Source: Myxococcales bacterium
Lineage (GTDB): Bacteria; Myxococcota; UBA727; JABDBI01
Assembly (NCBI GenBank): GCA_023898405.1
Contig: CP060221.1
Location: 1,937,501-2,001,500 of the forward strand
Reading direction: 5' to 3'
Length of the DNA stretch: 64,000 nt
Position 1 is the first letter of the stretch. Every line of letters starts with the position of its first letter. The notes below the pieces were generated by a model. That model searched no databases. It saw only the letters and a program-made list of their open reading frames with translations, and was not told the DNA's origin. Both the position numbers and the translations under genes were made by a program. Shown here in pieces: positions 61,969-64,000 of the stretch.

Positions 61969-63057
61969 ATGCATAAGCATTTTTTGAGAATTTTTTTTAT
62001 TGCTTTTTTATTGGTGGCTCTCAGCTCTGGGCTTATAGCTCTTATCGTAAAAAGTTATCTTGTTTCGTTTGCTAAACATAAGGTTGAGCTCCATAACGTA
62101 ATTGTTGAGATCCCTTACGGTTCTTCTTTGAGAAGTGTTGTTCGATTGCTCGCTTCTGAAAATGTAATTCCGAGTGAAAAAAAATTCTATTGGTATATGC
62201 GATTGGCTCGCAATGATGCCGATAAAATTCAAGCTGGTTATTATCAGTTTGATGGAGTTTATAGCTTATCGCAGTTAGCCGAGAGTTTAAAGTATGGGCG
62301 AAATAAGGCTTTTCCGCTTGTTTTTAGGGAAGGGGAAAGCCTGGTTGATTTGGTAGAAAGTTTAGAAATAGCCGGGATTGTTAATCAAAAGGAATTTATT
62401 GAAGCAATGACAAGTTCCGATGTACTTAATCTGATCGGTGCTCCCAACAGTGAGCAAAGAAAGGAATTAAAGAATGATGTCGGAGGTATTGAGGGTTATT
62501 TATTTCCCGATACATATTTTTTCACTAAAAAAGATTCGCCAAAGGCCATTATATCGATCATGTACCGTCGTATGGTCGATAAGATAGATGAATCAATTAA
62601 AGATCGTATGAAAGAAGTTGGCATGAGTTTGCATCAGGTGTTGACACTTGCTGCCATAGTAGAAAAAGAGGCAGGAGAAAAAAGTGAAAAGCCAATTATT
62701 GCAAGCGTCTATCTTAACCGATTGCATAAAGGAATGCGTCTTCAAGCTGATCCGACGGTCATCTATGGTTTAAAAAATTACAACGGCAAAATTCATAAAT
62801 CTGATTTATTGGGGTTTCATTCTTACAATACCTATAAAATAGTTGGACTGCCGCCAGGACCAATCGCATCACCTGGTATAGAGGCTATTAAGGCTGTGCT
62901 GTGGCCTGCCACAACTAACTATCTTTATTTTGTTTCAAAAAATGATGGGACTCATGTTTTTTGCGAGAATTTATCCTGCCATAACAAGGCGGTCAAAAAA
63001 TGGCAGATCGATTATTTTAAATCTGCTCAAAAAGAAAAAATACGCAACAAGTCATAG
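61969..63057 (+). CDS. mltG: endolytic murein transglycosylase MltG
   Basis: 362 residues: N-terminal transmembrane helix (about 7-30), a LysM-like region (VEIPYGSSLRSVVRLLASENV) and the YceG catalytic domain with IVEKEAGEKSEKPIIASVYL (catalytic Glu), LQADPTVIYGL and YNTYKIVGLPPGPIASPG. It cleaves nascent peptidoglycan and sets strand length. The gene is 10 bases after ruvX, a common pairing. Confidence 0.95.
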   Translation: MHKHFLRIFFIAFLLVALSSGLIALIVKSYLVSFAKHKVELHNVIVEIPYGSSLRSVVRLLASENVIPSEKKFYWYMRLARNDADKIQAGYYQFDGVYSLSQLAESLKYGRNKAFPLVFREGESLVDLVESLEIAGIVNQKEFIEAMTSSDVLNLIGAPNSEQRKELKNDVGGIEGYLFPDTYFFTKKDSPKAIISIMYRRMVDKIDESIKDRMKEVGMSLHQVLTLAAIVEKEAGEKSEKPIIASVYLNRLHKGMRLQADPTVIYGLKNYNGKIHKSDLLGFHSYNTYKIVGLPPGPIASPGIEAIKAVLWPATTNYLYFVSKNDGTHVFCENLSCHNKAVKKWQIDYFKSAQKEKIRNKS

Positions 63058-63261
63058 CGTTGTTTGCGATAGTATCTGAGCTGCCAATTTTTTCTGAACC
63101 ATCTTTATTAACCCTTGAATAATAATTATTCGAGGATGAAAAATGCTCTGTCTATTATGACAAAAAGTTATAGCCTCTCTTGGTTTATGGAGAATGCGAA
63201 ATAAATTAATTTCGATGCTTGTTTGCAGCCGTGTTACAAAAGCTTCCTTTAAAGGTCTGAA

Positions 63262-64000
63262 ATGAAACTTCGATTTTGCTTACTGAGCCTGCTGAGCATG
63301 TTTTTGTTTAACAGTTGTGGTCTTAAAAATTGGATTGCAAAAGAATTTATGCAAGGGGCAGTCGCTGATGGAGTAAGCAGATTATCGGCTCAACATATGT
63401 CGATGATTTTAAGTGAAGTAAATAAAAAATTTGATACTGCTGAGGCAAAATTTGAAATTCTAAGGTCTCAAGATGCAAAGGAATACGGTAAAGGCTTAGC
63501 TGTCTGGACGCTTGATAACGTTGAGATCAATTACCCTAAAGAAGAATCAGTCTATAGCGATTGCAATGGCGATAAATGGATGTGGCGAGGTAAGGTTGTG
63601 GTTTCTGCCAAAAAAACTATTCAAGGTCGCATTACCAACAATCCCAAAGATCCCATGCTGCCAGATCTTGGAAAAGTTGCGATCGAAGTTTCAGGAAAAG
63701 CACACGATTTAGCAATCCATTCTGCAGGAAGCCAAGAGGCTCTTGATATTAAGTCGGGAGATTTTTCCTTTACGGCCTATCCTCGTCTTGCGCAGGCAAA
63801 CGCTAAAGGGGTGCCGCTTAAAGCTACATCAAACAATCGTTTTGAAGGCCTTCGTCTTAAAAATATGAAGGGAATATTAAAAACCAACGATGTTGAGATG
63901 GAAGTTGATATCGATAATTCCGATTTAGTCATGCAGATGGGTGAAGGAGAAAATGGTCACGAAAATTATCTTGATGGCTACATTACTATTTTTGGCAATA
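63262..64000 (+). CDS. lipoprotein of unknown function (cut by window end)
   Basis: AAGG stands at good distance before ATG 63262. The frame stays open for 246 codons to the window end. Signal and lipobox LFNSCG (Cys near 19), then a helical part (MQGAVADGVSRLSAQHMSMI) and a beta-rich domain with WKGKVV-like WMWRGKVVVSAKK. It resembles a lipid- or membrane-associated lipoprotein, but no family is recognised. The gap 63058-63261 contains a palindrome near 63114-63136 and nothing else clear. Confidence 0.75.
   Translation, partial: MKLRFCLLSLLSMFLFNSCGLKNWIAKEFMQGAVADGVSRLSAQHMSMILSEVNKKFDTAEAKFEILRSQDAKEYGKGLAVWTLDNVEINYPKEESVYSDCNGDKWMWRGKVVVSAKKTIQGRITNNPKDPMLPDLGKVAIEVSGKAHDLAIHSAGSQEALDIKSGDFSFTAYPRLAQANAKGVPLKATSNNRFEGLRLKNMKGILKTNDVEMEVDIDNSDLVMQMGEGENGHENYLDGYITIFGN

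Noticed and set aside
63136..63204. 22-codon frame with GAGG directly before the ATG
   Set aside because: The SD is too close to the ATG and the frame is too short to support.
1..64000. CRISPR arrays, tRNA or rRNA genes, transposases, prophage
   Set aside because: No regularly spaced direct repeats, no cloverleaf-like intergenic sequence and no mobile-element protein were seen in any gap.

Overview
The window reads as one continuous stretch of chromosome from an AT-rich (by eye about 40% GC) Gram-negative bacterium. Evidence for two membranes and a proteobacteria-like physiology: many signal peptides and lipoboxes, MltG, YciB, PntAB transhydrogenase, glutathione synthetase with glutaredoxin, biosynthetic arginine decarboxylase, DapF and a SUF operon led by an Rrf2 regulator. 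Paired ArsA-type ATPases, a PilZ protein, a eukaryotic-type (class II) glutamine synthetase and many secreted proteins of unknown function suggest a deltaproteobacterial lineage (Bdellovibrionota or Myxococcota-like). That placement is inference and is not secure. I found no rRNA, tRNA, CRISPR array, phage, transposase or plasmid gene.

Layout. 1-7.3 kb: mostly secreted or membrane proteins of unknown function, including two adjacent exported proteins, a glycosyltransferase of the MGDG-synthase type behind a signal-anchor, and a degenerate isochorismatase-fold protein. 7.3-11.8 kb: YciB, a large secreted subtilase with a Nidogen-like C-terminus, a PaaI-like thioesterase and a secreted papain-fold protein. 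11.9-17.8 kb: a complete SUF iron-sulfur operon on the minus strand (Rrf2 regulator, sufB, sufC, sufD, sufS, sufU, sufT) with an operator-like dyad at its front. 17.8-24.5 kb: a small repeat protein with gcvPA and gcvPB, then, divergently, two tandem proteins that each join a periplasmic amino-acid-binding domain to a duplicated UPF0126/glycine-transporter membrane domain. 24.5-30 kb: lipoprotein, dapF, leucine dehydrogenase, rng and an M20 deacylase. 30-34.7 kb: a GNAT(LuxI/FeeM-like)-PAS-histidine kinase-receiver hybrid, an Arg/His-rich secreted protein, ogt and another secreted protein. 35-39.3 kb: speA with a glutaredoxin, a 43-residue exported peptide and a coiled-coil membrane protein with a secreted partner. 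39.5-44.5 kb: pntAA-pntAB-pntB-gshB, PilZ and a lipoprotein. 44.5-55.2 kb: BrnQ, a two-HTH regulator, FadN/FadA beta-oxidation, a CoA-disulfide-reductase-like protein lacking its cysteines, a tandem DsbA-fold protein and GSII. 55.2-64 kb: a MITE-like repeat, Nudix, a subtilase whose signal peptide is out of frame by one base, dnaK, an arsA-arsA-ruvX-mltG operon and a truncated lipoprotein gene.

The most unusual content is the glycine island (GcvP subunits beside two binding-protein/transporter fusions) and the synthase-like/kinase hybrid at 30-32 kb. Other notable points are a divergent gene pair whose start codons share one ATGCAT palindrome (25320-25325), small inverted-repeat elements at 44.6 and 55.3 kb, and several enzyme folds with lost catalytic residues. 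Many gene starts were moved to codons with a Shine-Dalgarno (SD) sequence; these are noted per entry.
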